Assembly: GCF_002214505.1 (NCBI RefSeq)
Contig: NZ_CP015103.1
Coordinates: 1,798,001 to 1,862,000 of the forward strand
Direction: 5' to 3'
Length of the DNA: 64,000 bases
From: Thermococcus siculi
Lineage (GTDB): Archaea; Methanobacteriota_B; Thermococci; Thermococcales; Thermococcaceae
The notes beneath the pieces are model-generated. The model ran no database searches. It was not told the DNA's origin and worked only from the letters and a program-made list of their open reading frames with translations. Every line of letters begins with the position of its first letter. Within the stretch, counting starts at the first letter, position 1. This document shows positions 18,667 to 28,856 of the stretch, one piece after another. The translations under genes were made by a program, and so were the position numbers.

Positions 18667-21326
18667 GGATTAGGAGGATAAAGATCAGAAACTTCAGGGC
18701 GCACGAGAAGAGCGAGGTCGAGTTCAACGATGGCATAAACCTGCTGATAGGGCAGAACGGGGCTGGAAAGAGTTCGATCCTCGAGGCGATATTCGCGGCG
18801 CTCTACATGGGGCATCCGAGCTTTCCGAGGGGCTACCTCCAGGCGAACACACGCGTCAACGCGAAGGGCGGCATAGGTCTAACCCTTGAGTTCGAGCACG
18901 ATGGGAAGAGCTACAAAATCCACAGGGACACTAAGAAGAGCGAGCTGATTGAAGATGGCGCTCTGATAGCGGAGAAAAGCTCGGACATAGCGCGCTGGGT
19001 GGAGAAGAACGTCTACCCGATACAGGTCTTCACGAACGCCCTCTACATAAGGCAGGGCGAGATTGAGGGTATAATCACGAACCGCGAGATAATGGAGAAG
19101 GTTCTGAGGAAGGTTCTGGGCATAGAAGACTACGAGAACGCCGAGAAGAACGCCGCGGATGTGATAAGGGAGCTGAAGAGGAAGAAGGAGTACCTCAAAA
19201 AGCTCATCGAGAGGAAGGCCGAGGTCGAGGAGAACCTCCGCGAGGCCGAGAAGCGCTTCTCCGAGACGCTGAGGAGGATAAGCGAGCTGCGCGAGAGGGA
19301 GAGGAAACTCCAGAGGGAGTTCGAGGAGGCCGGGAAGGAGTACTCAAGGCTCAAAGGGCTGAAAGAGGAGCTGGATAAGCTGGAGAAGGAGAAGGCCGTC
19401 ATTGAGCAGAGGATAAAGGCCGAGAAGGGAAGGATAGAGGATTACGAGAGCCATATCTCCGATCTAAAGAAGGAGATAGAGGAGCTTGAGGGAAAACTTT
19501 CCCGCCTGAAGGAGCTTGAACCGCTGGAGAAGGAATACCTAAAGCTGAAGTCGCTCCTATCGCTCAAAGACGAACTCTCGAAGCTCAATCTCTCGGAGGC
19601 GAAGCTGACCGAGAAGAAGCGCTCCCTGGAGGAGAAAGTCGCCAAGATTGGGGAAGTTCAGAAAAACATCGCGGAGCTTGAAAAAGAGGAGAAATCCCTC
19701 CGGAAGGACTACGAGGAGCTGAAGCGGAAGAACGGCCTCTACCAGCGTGCCCTCCAGCTGAAGGCCGAGGCTGAGAGGTACAGGAACGAGCTTGAGAAGG
19801 CCGGTACCACGCCGGAGAAGCTCGAAGAGGATCTAAAAGCCATCGAGAAGGCGAAAGAAGAACTAGAAAACCTCCAGGAAGAAATGACAAGGATAAGGGA
19901 GGATATCGCGAGCCTCAGCGGACTGAAGGAGAGCCTTCTGGAGAACCTCTCGAAGCTTGAGGGTGCCAAGGTCTGCCCGCTCTGTAAGAGGCCCATCGAG
20001 GAGCACGATGAGGAAGAGATAAGGGCCGAGTACGACGCCGAAATAAGCTCCATCGAGAGGAAGCTGGAGAAGCTCTCGAAGGAGCTGACAAAGTTAAGGG
20101 AGAGGGAACCGAAGCTCAGGGAGACAATCAGGAAGGAGTCGAAGCTCATAAGGCTGAAGAAGACCGCCGATCTGCTGAAGGAAGTCGAGGAGAAGCTCTC
20201 AAGGTACGATTTAGCGGAGCTTGAGAAGGCCGCTGAGGAGTTCGAGAATGCGAAGGCGAGGCTCATCGAGATAAAGAGGGAACTCAGACACCTCCGGGAG
20301 GAGCTTGAGGAGCTGAAGGAGGCCAAATCAGAGCTTGAACGGATAGAGAAGCGGCTCGCAGAGATTGAGGAAAAGAAGAAGGGCATAGGGGAGAATCTAA
20401 AGAAGGAAGGGTTCGGCTCTTTTAATGAGGTCGAGGAACGCCTTAAAGAGCTAGAGCCGTCCTACCGCGAGTACCTGTCTCTGAAGGACGTCCCGGTACA
20501 GCTCGAGAGAGCCAGGAAAAAGCTCTCCGTCCTTGAGAGGAAGCTCGATGAGAGCATCAAGGCCCTAGGAAAACTGGAGAAAGAATCCGAGGGACTGGAG
20601 AAGGATATAAAGAGGCTCTCGAAGGAGTTCTCGGAAGAAGCTTATGGAGAAGCCGAAAAGAGATACATGGAGAGTGCGAGGGAGCTTGAGAAGGCAAGGG
20701 CAGAGCTGAAAGGAGCGGAAGAGCTTAGGGACGAGGTCATGAAGCTCCTCGACGAGCTGAAGGCTAAGAAGAAGGAGATAGAGGAAGCGGAGAAGGAAAT
20801 AGAGACTGTTGAGAAGGCCATAGCGGACATGACTGCCTTCAAAGAAAAGGTCGCCAGGCTCAAGGCGGAGGAAGAGCTTAGGGGCCTCGAGGAGGTTCAG
20901 AAGCTCGCGGGAGAGACCTTCTCGGAGATGACGGAGGGTAAGTACCAGGGAGTGAAGCTCAAGAGGGAGAAGAAGTACGGCAAAGAGAGGATAGAGCTGA
21001 AGGTTCTCTACGCCGGAAATGAGGTAGGTCTGGAGTTCCTCAGCGGCGGCGAGAGGATAGCACTCGGTTTAGCCTTCCGCCTGGCGCTCTCGCTGTACAA
21101 GGTGGGGAACCTTGAACTGCTGATTCTGGACGAGCCGACGCCCTTCCTCGACGAGGAACGCAGGAAGAAGCTCGTTGAGATAATATCGAGCCAGCTCAGG
21201 AAGATACCGCAGGTGATAATAGTTTCGCACGACGAGGAGCTGAAGGACGCCGCAGATTACGTGATACGGGTGGAGAACGTCGGTGGAAAGAGCAGGGTAG
21301 AGGTGGAGAGCCTTGGAGCGTATTGA
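18663..21326 (+). CDS. rad50: DNA repair ATPase Rad50
   Basis: An 887-residue SMC-like ATPase that bridges and processes DNA ends with Mre11. The Walker [10 protein letters not shown] is at residues 30-38. A long antiparallel coiled coil runs to about 760, interrupted by the zinc hook CPLC at 438-441. The ABC signature SGGE is at 794-797 and the Walker B LILDEP (Asp823, Glu824) follows. The GTG start overlaps the mre11 stop (GTGA). The end overlaps the nurA start by 14 bases. Confidence 0.97.
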   Translation: MRIRRIKIRNFRAHEKSEVEFNDGINLLIGQNGAGKSSILEAIFAALYMGHPSFPRGYLQANTRVNAKGGIGLTLEFEHDGKSYKIHRDTKKSELIEDGALIAEKSSDIARWVEKNVYPIQVFTNALYIRQGEIEGIITNREIMEKVLRKVLGIEDYENAEKNAADVIRELKRKKEYLKKLIERKAEVEENLREAEKRFSETLRRISELRERERKLQREFEEAGKEYSRLKGLKEELDKLEKEKAVIEQRIKAEKGRIEDYESHISDLKKEIEELEGKLSRLKELEPLEKEYLKLKSLLSLKDELSKLNLSEAKLTEKKRSLEEKVAKIGEVQKNIAELEKEEKSLRKDYEELKRKNGLYQRALQLKAEAERYRNELEKAGTTPEKLEEDLKAIEKAKEELENLQEEMTRIREDIASLSGLKESLLENLSKLEGAKVCPLCKRPIEEHDEEEIRAEYDAEISSIERKLEKLSKELTKLREREPKLRETIRKESKLIRLKKTADLLKEVEEKLSRYDLAELEKAAEEFENAKARLIEIKRELRHLREELEELKEAKSELERIEKRLAEIEEKKKGIGENLKKEGFGSFNEVEERLKELEPSYREYLSLKDVPVQLERARKKLSVLERKLDESIKALGKLEKESEGLEKDIKRLSKEFSEEAYGEAEKRYMESARELEKARAELKGAEELRDEVMKLLDELKAKKKEIEEAEKEIETVEKAIADMTAFKEKVARLKAEEELRGLEEVQKLAGETFSEMTEGKYQGVKLKREKKYGKERIELKVLYAGNEVGLEFLSGGERIALGLAFRLALSLYKVGNLELLILDEPTPFLDEERRKKLVEIISSQLRKIPQVIIVSHDEELKDAADYVIRVENVGGKSRVEVESLGAY

Positions 21327-22554
21327 CGATGAACACATAAACGAAATACGGCGGTTCCTCATTCAAAGCAGGGAGGAACTTGAAAGGCTGGTGCCCCTAG
21401 TCAGAAAGTACTTCAAATGGAATAAACTTCCTGAGCCAAAGGAGGCCAATGTCTATGCCGTCGATGGTAGCAGAATGGCGAAGAGGCTGAGCGGGGCTAT
21501 AATCTATGCGGTTTCAGCCGCAGGGATTGGGGAGAGGCTTTACTACTGGAACGACATAGGGACGCTGTTTCCCTATAGCAACGCCGACGACAGGATAAGA
21601 ATTCACATGGACACACTGGAGAAGAGGATGGGGGCGATGGTGAGCGAACTGGGAGGGGAACTCGTTCTCATGGATGGAACCCTCAGCGGTGCCCTTATAC
21701 GGCCTCCAACCTACATTGAATCCACCACGAGAAAGATCTATTCAAAACACGGCGACACGCTTCTGGATGCCTCACTGGACTTTCTGGACCTCCTTGACAG
21801 GGAATGGAAGGTTTGGAGAAAGCAGATGAAGGAGGAAGGCGTTGTCTCGGGTCCTTCGCTGATTTCGCGCGGCAGGGGCGGGAAGGACGTCTTCCGGATT
21901 CTCATGGAAATGAGTCCGAGCGTCAAAAAAAGCCTTTGGTGGGTGAAGGACAGGGAGGACCTCATAATCCTGTTTGAATATCTGGAGTACCTCCACGCCC
22001 TTGACAGGCTCTTTGGTGGGAGAACGGCAGCGGTAGCGAAGACTTTCTACAAATCCGACGTGATAGGAACCGTCGTCGAGAGAGAGGGCATCAAAAAGGC
22101 GCCCATAATGGTGGATACCCCCGTCGTCGCTTCACTGTCGGAGTCCCCTGGTTATCTGCCGTTTAACTATCGCTCAGGTATCAAGGAGGCCTTCCCGGAG
22201 TTCGTTATCAGCCTCATGCGGCACGGCAAATTCCAGAACCTTCGGGAAATCCTTGAAGTGGATGAAGGCAACCTCGTAAGGGCAAGAATACAGCCTGCTT
22301 ACGTGCGCTTTGCTGAGGGTGGGTTGATATACCTTCTGGAGGTTCCCGAGAAGCAGGACTTCGAGAGAACCCTCGCGGAGATTCTCTCCGTTGCAGAGGA
22401 CGAGTACGTCATCCCCCTTGAGTACGCCCACCACTCTGTCGTGATAAAGAAGAAGGAGTTTGACGCATACGTCAACGCGGTGCTGAGCGCGCTGGTCGGT
22501 GAGGACGAGCGCTTCCTGAGCTTCCTGCGCTACGGGAGGGAGCCTCTGGAGTGA
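21313..22554 (+). CDS. nurA: 5'-3' nuclease NurA
   Basis: A 413-residue RNase H-like nuclease that is driven by HerA and makes the 3' overhang for RadA. The active-site aspartate is in VDGSR (Asp51). A second acidic patch is in [11 protein letters not shown] (Glu116, Asp121), and a further Asp is in IMVDTPVV. The start is TTG at 21313, inside the end of rad50, with AGGTGGAGA just upstream. No in-frame ATG or GTG exists near this point, so the rare start is well supported. It is the last core gene of the resection operon. Confidence 0.93.
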   Translation: MERIDDEHINEIRRFLIQSREELERLVPLVRKYFKWNKLPEPKEANVYAVDGSRMAKRLSGAIIYAVSAAGIGERLYYWNDIGTLFPYSNADDRIRIHMDTLEKRMGAMVSELGGELVLMDGTLSGALIRPPTYIESTTRKIYSKHGDTLLDASLDFLDLLDREWKVWRKQMKEEGVVSGPSLISRGRGGKDVFRILMEMSPSVKKSLWWVKDREDLIILFEYLEYLHALDRLFGGRTAAVAKTFYKSDVIGTVVEREGIKKAPIMVDTPVVASLSESPGYLPFNYRSGIKEAFPEFVISLMRHGKFQNLREILEVDEGNLVRARIQPAYVRFAEGGLIYLLEVPEKQDFERTLAEILSVAEDEYVIPLEYAHHSVVIKKKEFDAYVNAVLSALVGEDERFLSFLRYGREPLE

Positions 22555-22559
22555 GGGCC

Positions 22560-23297
22560 ATGATAGCGGTCGGAACCTGCGGCTTCTGTGAAGCCCACTC
22601 GAAGTACTACCGCGACTTCGACGCAATCGAGATACAGCAGACGTTTTACCGGATTCTCCAGGAGAAGACCCTGAGGAGATGGAGGGAAGAGGCCCCTGAG
22701 GGATTTACCTTTTCAATCAAGGCGTTCCAGGGGGTAACGCATCCCCCGAACAGCCCCACCTGGCGGAGGAGCAACGTCAGGCCGCCGAAAGAGGTGGGTC
22801 TTCTCAGGCCGAACCCGGATGGTCTTCACTTCTGGAGGCTGACGCTGAAGGAAGCGGAAACTCTCGGAGCGAGGTTCATATTAATCCAGCTGCCCAGGAG
22901 CTTCAAAGAGAACAATGAGAGCTTTGCCAACGCGGAGAAGTTCTTCGGGATCATCGAAAGGAAGGACTTTGAAATAGCCGTCGAGCTGAGGGGCTGGAGC
23001 GAGAAAGGTGTTAAACGCTTCGTTCGGGAGTTCGACGTAATAGACGTTACGGACCCCCTGGCCAGAATTCCACTGCACGGGGGCAGTGTTAACTACTACC
23101 GCCTGCATGGGCGCTATGAGATGGGAAGAATAGTTTACAGCCACACCTACAGCGACGAGGAGCTTGAGAAGGTAATGGAGAGAGTCCTCGGCTGGAACAG
23201 GGAGGAAAGCTTCGTCTTCTTCAACAACTCGAACATGTGTGGGGACGCGAAGAGGTTCAGAGAGATGATTGTGGAGAAAGTTAGAAAGGGTTTATAA
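22560..23297 (+). CDS. DUF72 family protein (YecE-like)
   Basis: A TIM-barrel-like DUF72 protein of about 245 residues. Family features are GTCGF at the start, the FYR and FTFSIKAFQ segments, the central RLHGRY, and VFFNNSNMCGDAKRF near the end. The biochemical role of DUF72 is not established. The ATG at 22560 is chosen; a GTG at 22551 overlaps the nurA stop and is also possible. The tight spacing places it in the herA-mre11-rad50-nurA transcript, which suggests, but does not show, a nucleic-acid role. Confidence 0.85.
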   Translation: MIAVGTCGFCEAHSKYYRDFDAIEIQQTFYRILQEKTLRRWREEAPEGFTFSIKAFQGVTHPPNSPTWRRSNVRPPKEVGLLRPNPDGLHFWRLTLKEAETLGARFILIQLPRSFKENNESFANAEKFFGIIERKDFEIAVELRGWSEKGVKRFVREFDVIDVTDPLARIPLHGGSVNYYRLHGRYEMGRIVYSHTYSDEELEKVMERVLGWNREESFVFFNNSNMCGDAKRFREMIVEKVRKGL

Positions 23298-23330
23298 CTC
23301 CCAAGACCGGAAATCCAAACGGTGGAGGAT

Positions 23331-23507
23331 ATGGGGGAGGTCACAATTAAGATTCCTCCAGGAGTCAATGAATCACTCTTCAAAAAGTTCCTCGAAAGAG
23401 ACGCCGAACTGCTCCTTAGAGCCATGAGAAAAAAAGTGAGACCCGGAATGCTCGGTAGGGCCACCGTAGAAGAGCTTGAGGAATACGCTGAGGAGGTTGG
23501 GCGTTGA
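23331..23507 (+). CDS. VapB-like antitoxin
   Basis: A 58-residue protein, beta strand then helices (EVTIKIPPGV, then a charged helical part). It is encoded directly before a PIN-domain toxin, with a four-base TTGA overlap. That size, order and overlap are typical of VapBC modules, in which the antitoxin binds the toxin and represses the operon. The start is the ATG at 23331 after GGTGGAGGAT. A TATA box (GTTTATAACT, about 23290) lies upstream, so the pair has its own promoter after the DUF72 gene. Confidence 0.75.
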   Translation: MGEVTIKIPPGVNESLFKKFLERDAELLLRAMRKKVRPGMLGRATVEELEEYAEEVGR

Positions 23508-23959
23508 TCTACCTGGACGCCAACGTGTTCTACAATTATCTGTTCGAGACGCCGCTAACTAGAAAAACCACAAAGATACTGGAAAAGTATAGAAACGATT
23601 CAGCGACATCTTTCTCAACGATTGAAGAGGCAATCTATGTTGTCATGAGAAAGCTCATTGCAGAGAGGGCTGGAATTAAAAACAGGTACGATGCACGGCG
23701 CTACCTGAGGACAAAGGATGGAAAAGCCATAGTGGAAGAGTCTTTTGAATCCGTTCTGGCGGTTCTGTTTGAGTACAGCATCGATTTGATTGAGGACATC
23801 ACGAGCGTGGGCCTTATTGAGATGTATGCGGTAAAGTACGGACTCATGCCGAGAGACGCTCAGATCGTGGCCACGTGCGTAACTCACGGCATCAAAAAGA
23901 TCGCAACGTTCGATACCGACTTTGATGCAGTGAAAGAATTGGCAGTCATTAGAGAATAA
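23504..23959 (+). CDS. PIN-domain ribonuclease toxin (VapC-like)
   Basis: A 151-residue PIN domain. The acidic active-site residues are in place: Asp5 (YLDANVF), Glu41 or Glu42 (TIEEA), Asp118 (MPRDAQI) and Asp137/Asp139 (ATFDTDFD). VapC toxins cut RNA, often tRNA or rRNA, until neutralised by VapB. The start is TTG at 23504, overlapping the antitoxin stop, with GAGGAGG upstream. The catalytic set looks intact, so the toxin should be active. Confidence 0.85.
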   Translation: MIYLDANVFYNYLFETPLTRKTTKILEKYRNDSATSFSTIEEAIYVVMRKLIAERAGIKNRYDARRYLRTKDGKAIVEESFESVLAVLFEYSIDLIEDITSVGLIEMYAVKYGLMPRDAQIVATCVTHGIKKIATFDTDFDAVKELAVIRE

Positions 23960-23977
23960 ATGAAGGAGATGCTGGCA

Positions 23978-24985
23978 TTAGACATCAAACCCCGGCTTCC
24001 TGACCTTTAGAACCTCTCTGTTAACCAGCGTTGGCGGTATTTCGCCGTTCTTGAAAGCTATGAGGTTCCTCGCCACCAGCTCGGCCATACCTTCCCTCGC
24101 CCCATGGGTAGCACTGCCGAGGTGAGGAGCAAGGACGACGTTCTTCAGCTTAAACAGCTCCGAATTGTAGTATGGCTCCTCCTCGAAGACGTCCAGACCG
24201 GCACCGGCTATCCAGCCCTCCTTAAGGGCCTTTACCAGCGCCTCAGTATCAACGACCTTTCCGCGGGCGATGTTCACCAGTATGGCAGTCGGCTTCATGA
24301 GCCTCAACATTTCTTCGTTGATCATGTGGTAGGTCTCCCTCGTGAGCGGAACCGCCAAGACTGTAAAGTCGCTCTCCCTCAAAAGCTCCTCAAGCGGCTT
24401 GAACTCCGCCTCAAGCTCCTTCTCGACCTCGGGCTTCCTTGAGCGGGCGTTGTAGAGTATCCTCATGCCGAATCCTAGCGCTCTTTTCGCTATCGCCTGA
24501 CCTATCCTGCCGAAGCCGATTATTCCGATGGTCTTGCCATAGACGTCGTGGCCGAGGTACATCAAAGGATGCCAGGCCACACCGCGCCTCTTCCACTCAC
24601 CGGAGCGAACGAAGTTATCGGCCTCAACTAACCTTCTGGCGGTGGCCAGGAGAAGCGTCCAAGCGAAGTCAGCGGTGGCGTTGGTTAGAACATCGGGAGT
24701 GTTCGTGACGTAGATTCCCCTCCTCGTTGCCTCCTCGACGTCTATGTTGTCGTAGCCAACTGCATAGTTCGCCACTATCCTCAGCCTCGGAGCGGCGTCA
24801 AAAACCTCTGCGTCAATCCTTTCGCTCAGCATCGTGACGAGGGCGTCCGCGTTCCTCACCCTCTCGAGGAGGACTTCCCTCGGTATTTCATGTTCGTCCT
24901 CCCAGACCTCGACCTCGAAGTGCTTCCTCAAAAGCTCTATACCGTTCTCGGGAATCCTGCGAGTGATGAAGACCTTCGGCTTCAC
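23978..24985 (-). CDS. gyaR: Glyoxylate reductase (D-2-hydroxyacid dehydrogenase)
   Basis: A 335-residue NAD(P)-dependent dehydrogenase that reduces glyoxylate and hydroxypyruvate. It shows the Rossmann GFGRIG motif and the catalytic Arg (NIARG), Glu (GLDVFEEEP) and His (APHLGSA). The start is the GTG at 24985 (then [14 protein letters not shown]), which matches the N-terminus and about 334-residue length of the Pyrococcus and Thermococcus enzymes and follows GGTGGTGGAA. The longer frame upstream overlaps the divergent gene and is not used. Confidence 0.92.
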   Translation of the reverse strand: MKPKVFITRRIPENGIELLRKHFEVEVWEDEHEIPREVLLERVRNADALVTMLSERIDAEVFDAAPRLRIVANYAVGYDNIDVEEATRRGIYVTNTPDVLTNATADFAWTLLLATARRLVEADNFVRSGEWKRRGVAWHPLMYLGHDVYGKTIGIIGFGRIGQAIAKRALGFGMRILYNARSRKPEVEKELEAEFKPLEELLRESDFTVLAVPLTRETYHMINEEMLRLMKPTAILVNIARGKVVDTEALVKALKEGWIAGAGLDVFEEEPYYNSELFKLKNVVLAPHLGSATHGAREGMAELVARNLIAFKNGEIPPTLVNREVLKVRKPGFDV

Positions 24986-25007
24986 TTCCACCACCTGAGA
25001 AAATTGG

Positions 25008-25024
25008 GGAGAGGTATAAAAAGC
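25008..25024. promoter_or_regulatory. Shared TATA box of two divergent genes
   Basis: GAGGTATAAAAAGCC is the only good TATA box in the 58-base gap between gyaR and the methyltransferase gene. It lies about 26 bases before the plus-strand ATG and about 33 before the gyaR start. Both genes may use overlapping promoter elements. Confidence 0.5.
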
Positions 25025-25043
25025 CTGTCCGGTAGTTACGACC

Positions 25044-26309
25044 ATGAAGGTTAGGGGCAGGGTCGGTTCCATAAGCGACGATGGTCTCGGGATCCTAGAG
25101 AAGGAAGGTAAGAAGCTCTACGTCCCCTTTGTCTATCCGGGGGACGTCGTTGAGATCAGAAGGACAAAACGTCGCTTTGGAAGGAGGATAGCGGTCGATT
25201 TTGACCTCTTTGAAGAATCTCCCCTGAGAGCCTCTCCGAGGTGCCCCCACTTCGGAACCTGCGGCGGCTGCCTGTGGCAGGGGTTAAGATACAGGGAGCA
25301 GCTGAGGTCCAAGGCGGAGATTTTCGAGCGGATCACTGGGATAAACGCCGAAATTAAAGGCTCGCCCAAAATCTGGGGCTTCAGGAACGTGAGCAACTTC
25401 ATCGTCACAACCACCGGAATCGGCCTGAAGGAGTATGGCAATTCGCTTGGGGTGGTGAATCTCAAAGAATGCCCCGTTTTCTCAAGGAAGACACCGGAAT
25501 ACCTGAGTGCTCTGAAGGGCTTCCTCCGCGAGACCTGTTTAAAGCCGTGGGATTTGAGGAAGAAAACCGGTGAGGTGCACTACCTACAGGTTAAGGAGGG
25601 TAAGTTCACGGGTGAAGTCATGGTTAACCTGATAGCCCACGTTAAGCCCTCAAAGGAGGCTCTAGAGATGTTTAAAGACTACTTCTCCTTCGCGGACTCG
25701 CTCTACTGGAGCATCAAAACAGACAAGAGAGACGACCCACGTGGCGAAGCAGAGCTTGTATCTGGAGAGGCATACATCCGCGAGAGGATTGCGGACGTTA
25801 TCTACCTAATTCACCCCAATTCCTTCTTCCAGACCAACAGCTACGCTTTACCCCTTCTCCTAAAGGCCGTGGAAGGCTTTACGGAGGGGGAAAGAGTTCT
25901 CGATCTGTACTCGGGAGTCGGCACCTTCGGTGTTTGGCTGGCAAGGAGGGGGTTCAAGGTTTATGGCGTTGAACTTAACCCCTTCGCAGTGGAGATGGCA
26001 AGAAAGAACGCCGAACTCAACGGAGTAGATGCCAAGTTCGAAGTTGGAAACGCGGAGGAAACAGCCATCGGGAACTACGACACCGTGATAGTTGATCCGC
26101 CGAGGAAGGGGATGAAGGAAGCGGCCGAACTCCTCGCAAAGAGCGACGTTGAGAGCATCGTCTACGTCTCGTGCAACCCCAAAGCTTTCAAGCTCGACTA
26201 CGAGAACCACCTTAGCAAGGCCTACCGCGTTGAGGATGCCGTTTTGGTGGACATGTTTCCGCACACGCCGCACGTTGAGGCGGTGATAAAGCTCGTAATG
26301 AAGGGTTAG
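25044..26309 (+). CDS. RNA m5U methyltransferase with TRAM domain and Fe-S cluster
   Basis: A 421-residue SAM-dependent RNA methyltransferase of the RumA/TrmA-like COG2265 family. An N-terminal TRAM-like domain ([14 protein letters not shown]) is followed by a 4Fe-4S motif ([10 protein letters not shown]), the SAM-binding [10 protein letters not shown], and the catalytic VYVSCNP near the end. Pyrococcus has two such paralogues, one for U54 of tRNA and one for 23S rRNA; I cannot tell which this is. ATG at 25044. Confidence 0.88.
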   Translation: MKVRGRVGSISDDGLGILEKEGKKLYVPFVYPGDVVEIRRTKRRFGRRIAVDFDLFEESPLRASPRCPHFGTCGGCLWQGLRYREQLRSKAEIFERITGINAEIKGSPKIWGFRNVSNFIVTTTGIGLKEYGNSLGVVNLKECPVFSRKTPEYLSALKGFLRETCLKPWDLRKKTGEVHYLQVKEGKFTGEVMVNLIAHVKPSKEALEMFKDYFSFADSLYWSIKTDKRDDPRGEAELVSGEAYIRERIADVIYLIHPNSFFQTNSYALPLLLKAVEGFTEGERVLDLYSGVGTFGVWLARRGFKVYGVELNPFAVEMARKNAELNGVDAKFEVGNAEETAIGNYDTVIVDPPRKGMKEAAELLAKSDVESIVYVSCNPKAFKLDYENHLSKAYRVEDAVLVDMFPHTPHVEAVIKLVMKG

Positions 26310-26328
26310 TTATCCGGAGAGCCGTAAT

Positions 26329-26360
26329 TTTTAAATAGTTGAAACTCGAGTATTATACTC
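26329..26360 (+). promoter_or_regulatory. ATPase promoter matching the one at 10174
   Basis: TTAAATAGTT (26331-26340) is the TATA box, 30 bases before the ATG. CGAGTATTATAC (26347-26358) lies between it and the start. The same two blocks, with one base changed, precede the paralogous ATPase at 10203. The transcript is probably leaderless. Confidence 0.65.
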
Positions 26361-27773
26361 ATGGGTAGACAAAAATTCGTAGACAGGGAACGCGAACTTG
26401 AGTTCTTTGAGAGGGCATACTCCAGCGGCAGGGCGGAGTTTCTCGTGATCTACGGCAGAAGAAGGATAGGGAAAACAGAGTTGCTTCTGCACTTTGCAAG
26501 GGATAAACCCCACGTCTACTTCCTCGCAACAGAAAAGCCCTACCGCGAGAACCTGAGGGAGCTCCAGAGACTTTTGGCGGAGTTTCTGGGGGACGAACTT
26601 TTTGGGAAGGTGGCCTTTGATGACGTAGATGAGCTCTTCATGGCGTTTGCCGACAGGATCGGCGATGAAAGGGTGATCCTGATAATAGACGAGTTCCCCC
26701 TATTAGTCGAGCACTACCGCCCGGTTCTGTCCCTCCTTCAGAAGGCCTGGGACTTAAAGCTCTCAAAAACCGGGGTAATGTTAATCCTCTGCGGTTCAAG
26801 CGTTTCGGCGATGGAGGGTGAGGTTCTGGCCTACAAAAGTCCCCTCTACGGAAGGAGAACCGGGCAGTGGCGGCTGACCGAGATTCCGTTCTTTTACCTG
26901 GGGGAGTTCCTGCCGGGCTACACCGTTGAGGATCTCGTAAAGACGTGGGGCATTGTTGGAGGAATCCCGGCGTATCTGCTCCAGTTTGATCCGAGGAAGG
27001 GCTTTGATGAGAACGTGGTTGAAAAAGTCCTCTCGAAGGGTGCCTTCCTCTATGAGGAGGCAGAGTTTCTGCTCCGGGAGGAGCTCCGCGAACCGGCAAA
27101 CTACTTCGCCATACTGCAGGCGATAGCAAGCGGAAGGAACCGCTTTGGGGAGATAGTGAACGCCACTGGACTCGATAAGAGCCTCGTTTCGAAGTACCTG
27201 GCAGTTCTCCAGAGGCTCGGGATAGTTGAGCGCGAAGTCCCAGTAACGGCGACCCTGAAAGCGATGAGCAAACGCGGGCTTTACTCGATTAAGGACAACT
27301 ACTTTGCCTTCTGGTTCCGCTACGTTCTCCCGAACAAGAGCTACCTTGAGGCCGGCCTGGGAGAGAGGGTTTGGAAGCACTCGGCGGAGGACTTCAACGC
27401 CTACATGGGTTCGGTCTTTGAGAGGCTCGTGAGAACTCCTGAGGTCTTCTTCAGGCTGACGGGGTTCCGCTTCACCAAAATCGGCCGCTGGTGGCGTAAG
27501 GGGGAGGAGATTGACATCGTTGCTTTGAACGAGCGGGAGAAGACGGCATTATTCGTCGAGGTTAAGTGGAAGGAGCTGAGGGAGCGGGAAGTGAGGGGAA
27601 TTTTGAAGGACTTGGAGCGGAAAGCAAAGCTCGTTGGGCTTGATGAGTGGGAGAAGAGCTATGGGCTTGTAGCGAAGGGGATCAAAGGAAAGGAGGGGCT
27701 TAGGGAGGAAGGCTGGTTAGTATGGGAGTTGAGAGACTTCGAAAGGCTTATTTCTTCTAAACTCCAACTTTAG
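26361..27773 (+). CDS. Archaeal ATPase (ATPase_2 / DUF234 family), second copy
   Basis: A 470-residue paralogue of the ATPase at 10203. It has the P-loop GRRRIGKT (residues 32-39), Walker B LIIDEFPLL, a winged-helix section (FGEIVNATGLDKSLVSKYL) and a C-terminal EIDIVALNERE...VEVKWK, a nuclease-like signature almost the same as in the first copy. The matching promoter argues for recent duplication or a shared regulator. A frameshifted gene starts about 12 bases after its stop, and a nucleotidyltransferase gene follows that. Confidence 0.86.
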   Translation: MGRQKFVDRERELEFFERAYSSGRAEFLVIYGRRRIGKTELLLHFARDKPHVYFLATEKPYRENLRELQRLLAEFLGDELFGKVAFDDVDELFMAFADRIGDERVILIIDEFPLLVEHYRPVLSLLQKAWDLKLSKTGVMLILCGSSVSAMEGEVLAYKSPLYGRRTGQWRLTEIPFFYLGEFLPGYTVEDLVKTWGIVGGIPAYLLQFDPRKGFDENVVEKVLSKGAFLYEEAEFLLREELREPANYFAILQAIASGRNRFGEIVNATGLDKSLVSKYLAVLQRLGIVEREVPVTATLKAMSKRGLYSIKDNYFAFWFRYVLPNKSYLEAGLGERVWKHSAEDFNAYMGSVFERLVRTPEVFFRLTGFRFTKIGRWWRKGEEIDIVALNEREKTALFVEVKWKELREREVRGILKDLERKAKLVGLDEWEKSYGLVAKGIKGKEGLREEGWLVWELRDFERLISSKLQL

Positions 27774-27785
27774 AGGGTGGTGGTC

Positions 27786-28776
27786 TTGTCGCTCTTGCCG
27801 CTCGCTGGAATGTTCATATTCGGCGGGAAGAAAGAGAAGAAAAGAGAGGAATCAAAGGTACCGGAAAGCCTGAGGGAAAAATATCTATTGTGGTGCAAAG
27901 ACACGGAAAGGGCCTTTATTACCTCCTCAGCCGCGCAACACCCGACCAAGATGTTAGAAAAATAACAACAATCTTGGGCCACAACCCGTGCACAGGCGGG
28001 CCGGACGCAATACAAAAGGCGAAGTACAAAAATACGTGTACGAAGCATCACCAGAAGAAAAAATAATTGCCGTGCATTATCCTTTACTCCATGCGTCCCT
28101 CGCAATTGCTATGGCATACCACACTGGTGTCCACAACACGCAAGCGGCAAGGGCGGTAGAGAACCTTCTAAATGCGTTGTATACAAACAGAAGAGACTAC
28201 GCATACATTAAGCAGAATTACAAAAGGCTTACTGGTGCACTTGTAAACCTGGCTGCAAAGAGAGGGCTAACCACAGATGAGGCTAAGACAGCAGAAGTGA
28301 TGGAAAAGGCGTTCGAAAAGACATTTAAGATAATAGACACGCTGCTTCCAGAAGTAACGGAAGAGGATCTGGAAGTACTCGGGAGAGCAATACACTACCA
28401 AACTGACGATCCCTTCGTCGTCCTGCGGAACGCGGGCATCGACATCGAGCCGGAACTTGAGGAGTTCAGGCAGTTCCTAGCGGAGATCAGCGGGAAGAAG
28501 ATAACGCCAAAAACCTCTGAACAGGAAAATACCTCGCCCCTAAGTGTTGAAGCCTGCGAGCTTCTCGGCGTGCTGAGGGGCTTAAAGTACGCCCACTACC
28601 CCAAGGAAGCGGTTGATGGGATAAAGAAAGAGCTTGAAACTAAGGTTGAAGCCCCCCTCAAAAAGCCAGAGGAAACCCCCGAACTTCTCGGGCTGTATTT
28701 CACCATCGTCTTCCTCATAAAGGCGGAAAAATTTGAAGATGCCGAAAAGCTCCTGGAAAAGCTGGGGTATGCATAG
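27786..28776 (+). pseudogene. Unknown protein split by two apparent frameshifts
   Basis: Three frames each carry a convincing part of one protein. Frame one: 27786 to about 27880, a hydrophobic start (SLLPLAGMFIFGG) and a Lys/Glu-rich stretch. Frame two: about 27882-28030, reading IVVQRHGKGLYYLLSRATP. Frame three: about 28033-28776, a helical domain from YVYEASPEEK onward. Adding one A to the AAAAA run at 27877-27881 and one to the run at 28028-28032 joins all three into a single protein of about 330 residues. I do not recognise it. It could be a membrane-anchored helical protein. The start may be TTG 27786 or ATG 27810. AT-rich, and directly after an ATPase gene. Confidence 0.65.
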
Positions 28777-28782
28777 GGTTAC

Positions 28783-28831
28783 GTTTTTATAATAGTCTCC
28801 AAAATAGTATTACATCGGATGTAATACTATT
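28783..28831 (+). promoter_or_regulatory. TATA box plus 29-base palindrome
   Basis: TTTTTATAATAG (28783-28794) is a TATA box. Downstream, 28803-28831 is a perfect inverted repeat with 14-base arms (AATAGTATTACATC and its complement) around one G. The expected transcription start, about 25 bases after the TATA box, falls inside the palindrome. This suits a repressor operator for the nucleotidyltransferase gene; a leader hairpin is the alternative. Confidence 0.7.
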
Positions 28832-28856
28832 AGAGCGGGTAGTTAGTGGTGAACTT

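Noticed and set aside
13873-23297. CRISPR-Cas or other named defence operon around the ATPases
   Set aside because: No direct-repeat array of CRISPR type and no Cas gene was seen anywhere in the window. The central operon is DNA end resection.
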